DNA from: Planctomycetes bacterium UBA4800
GTDB lineage: Bacteria > Planctomycetota > UBA8108 > UBA8890 > UBA8898
NCBI GenBank assembly: GCA_002402755.1
Contig: DHGK01000107.1
Location: forward strand, 25,881 to 32,468
DNA: 6,588 nt
Direction of reading: 5' to 3'
Shown: positions 6,040-6,588 of the stretch, in pieces
Layout of the letters: every line of letters starts with the position of its first letter
Numbering within the stretch: position 1 is the first letter of the stretch
Translations under genes and position numbers: made by a program
The notes under the pieces: generated by a model
What the model saw: only the letters and a program-made list of their open reading frames with translations
What the model was told of the DNA's origin: nothing
The model's database searches: none

Positions 6040-6477
6040 TCAGAACGGGATATCGCCCGCCGGTTCGGGCGGCACGTCGTCGGGCACGGCCTCCGGGGCG
6101 GCCTCCGCGGCCGCCGCCGGCGCCTGCGCGAATTCCTCGCGTCCCGCGCGATCGCCGCCGACGAACTGAAAGTTGTCCGCAACCACCCTGAGCTTGCTTC
6201 GCCGCTGCCCTTCCCTGTCCTCCCAGGAGTCGAGGGTCAGGCGGCCCTCGATGAAGATCGGGCTGCCCTTGCGAAGGTACTTGTGGCACAGCTCCGCCTG
6301 CTTCCTCCAGAGCACCACATCGACGAAGCACGTCTCCTCGCGCTTCTGGCCCGACGCATCCGTGAACGTACGGTTCACCGCCACGCCGATGTCCGCGACC
6401 GCGGCGCCGGACGGCGTGCGCTTCAACTGCACGTCGCGCGTCAGTCTTCCCGCAACCAAGACCTTGTTCAGATTCAT
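6040..6477 (-). CDS. ssb: Single-stranded DNA-binding protein SSB
   Basis: SSB coats single-stranded DNA at forks and repair sites and recruits partners through its C-terminal tip. The 145-residue product has an OB fold at 1-107: NKVLVAGRLTRDVQLKRTPSG (4-24), FVDVVLWRKQAELCHKYLRK (51-70), GSPIFIEGRL (71-80), and DSWEDREGQRRSKLRVVADN (83-102). A Pro/Ala/Glu-rich linker (about 110-140) leads to the tip GDIPF, matching the DDIPF partner-binding motif. The ATG at 6477 has a purine-rich GAGGGGAGGG SD (6481-6490). The gene lies between a probable rpsF and rpsR, where ssb or priB is commonly found. Confidence 0.98.
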   Translation of the reverse strand: MNLNKVLVAGRLTRDVQLKRTPSGAAVADIGVAVNRTFTDASGQKREETCFVDVVLWRKQAELCHKYLRKGSPIFIEGRLTLDSWEDREGQRRSKLRVVADNFQFVGGDRAGREEFAQAPAAAAEAAPEAVPDDVPPEPAGDIPF

Positions 6478-6499
6478 ACTCCCTCCCCTCTCGCTTCCC

Positions 6500-6521
6500 G
6501 CGCCGCCGTTCGCGGCGGCGC
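6500..6521 (-). other. Intercistronic hairpin between the upstream gene and ssb
   Basis: A 9-bp perfect GC stem (GCGCCGCCG with its complement) closes a 4-nt loop, CGAA on the minus strand. It lies 4 nt after the upstream stop codon and 9 nt before the ssb SD region. There is no U-tract, so it is not a standard terminator. It could tune ssb translation, protect the upstream mRNA 3' end or act as an attenuator; which of these is not decidable here. Confidence 0.5.
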
Positions 6522-6525
6522 CGCC

Positions 6526-6588
6526 CTAGTCCTTCGGCGCGTCGGCCGGGCTCTCAACGCTGCCGGTCTCGGCCGCACCGCTCTCGGC
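6526..6588 (-). CDS. rpsF: Probable 30S ribosomal protein bS6 (RpsF), last 20 residues only
   Basis: An open frame enters from the right edge and ends at TAG (6528-6526). It encodes 20 residues rich in Ala, Glu, Asp and Ser (AESGAAETGSV and on to DAPKD). The conserved ferredoxin-like core is outside the window, so the sequence alone identifies nothing. The call rests on the position upstream of ssb-rpsR-rplI and on the acidic, variable tails common in bS6 proteins. Another small upstream gene is possible. Confidence 0.6.
   Translation of the reverse strand, partial: AESGAAETGSVESPADAPKD

Overview
This is a GC-rich (about 70% by eye), densely packed stretch of core bacterial genes, all read on the minus strand, so transcription runs from high to low coordinates. 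It starts in the tail of a gene that is probably rpsF and continues through ssb, rpsR, rplI, dnaB, a Skp/OmpH periplasmic chaperone, lpxC, a Gfo/Idh/MocA-family oxidoreductase, rpsB and the first 90 codons of pyrH. I see no mobile elements, CRISPR arrays, tRNAs or rRNAs, and no broken genes.

Region 1 (about 6588-5128) is the widespread rpsF-ssb-rpsR-rplI cluster: three ribosomal proteins plus single-stranded DNA-binding protein. Region 2 (5115-3757) is the replicative helicase DnaB, whose Shine-Dalgarno (SD) sequence overlaps the rplI stop codon. Region 3 (3730-1228) is an outer-membrane module: Skp, LpxC and an oxidoreductase. Both of its junctions are 4-nt ATGA stop/start overlaps, as expected for translational coupling. 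Region 4 (1034-1) is rpsB joined to pyrH by a GTGA overlap. It is preceded by the longest non-coding stretch of the window (193 bp), which is rich in inverted repeats.

The organism makes lipid A and has an outer membrane, because LpxC with all its catalytic residues and a Skp chaperone are both present. The high GC, the SD-rich starts, and the style of the uS2, LpxC and Skp proteins remind me of the Planctomycetota/PVC group or neighbouring diderm lineages such as Omnitrophota. That placement is from memory of the families and is tentative.

The most notable points are three. First, tsf (EF-Ts) is missing from its usual place between rpsB and pyrH. Second, the oxidoreductase coupled to lpxC resembles the lipid-A-cluster clade that includes UDP-GlcNAc 3-dehydrogenase (GnnA). 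Third, an envelope module sits directly between dnaB and the rpsB-pyrH pair. I did not find a wholly new system; this is a housekeeping region with unusual gene order.
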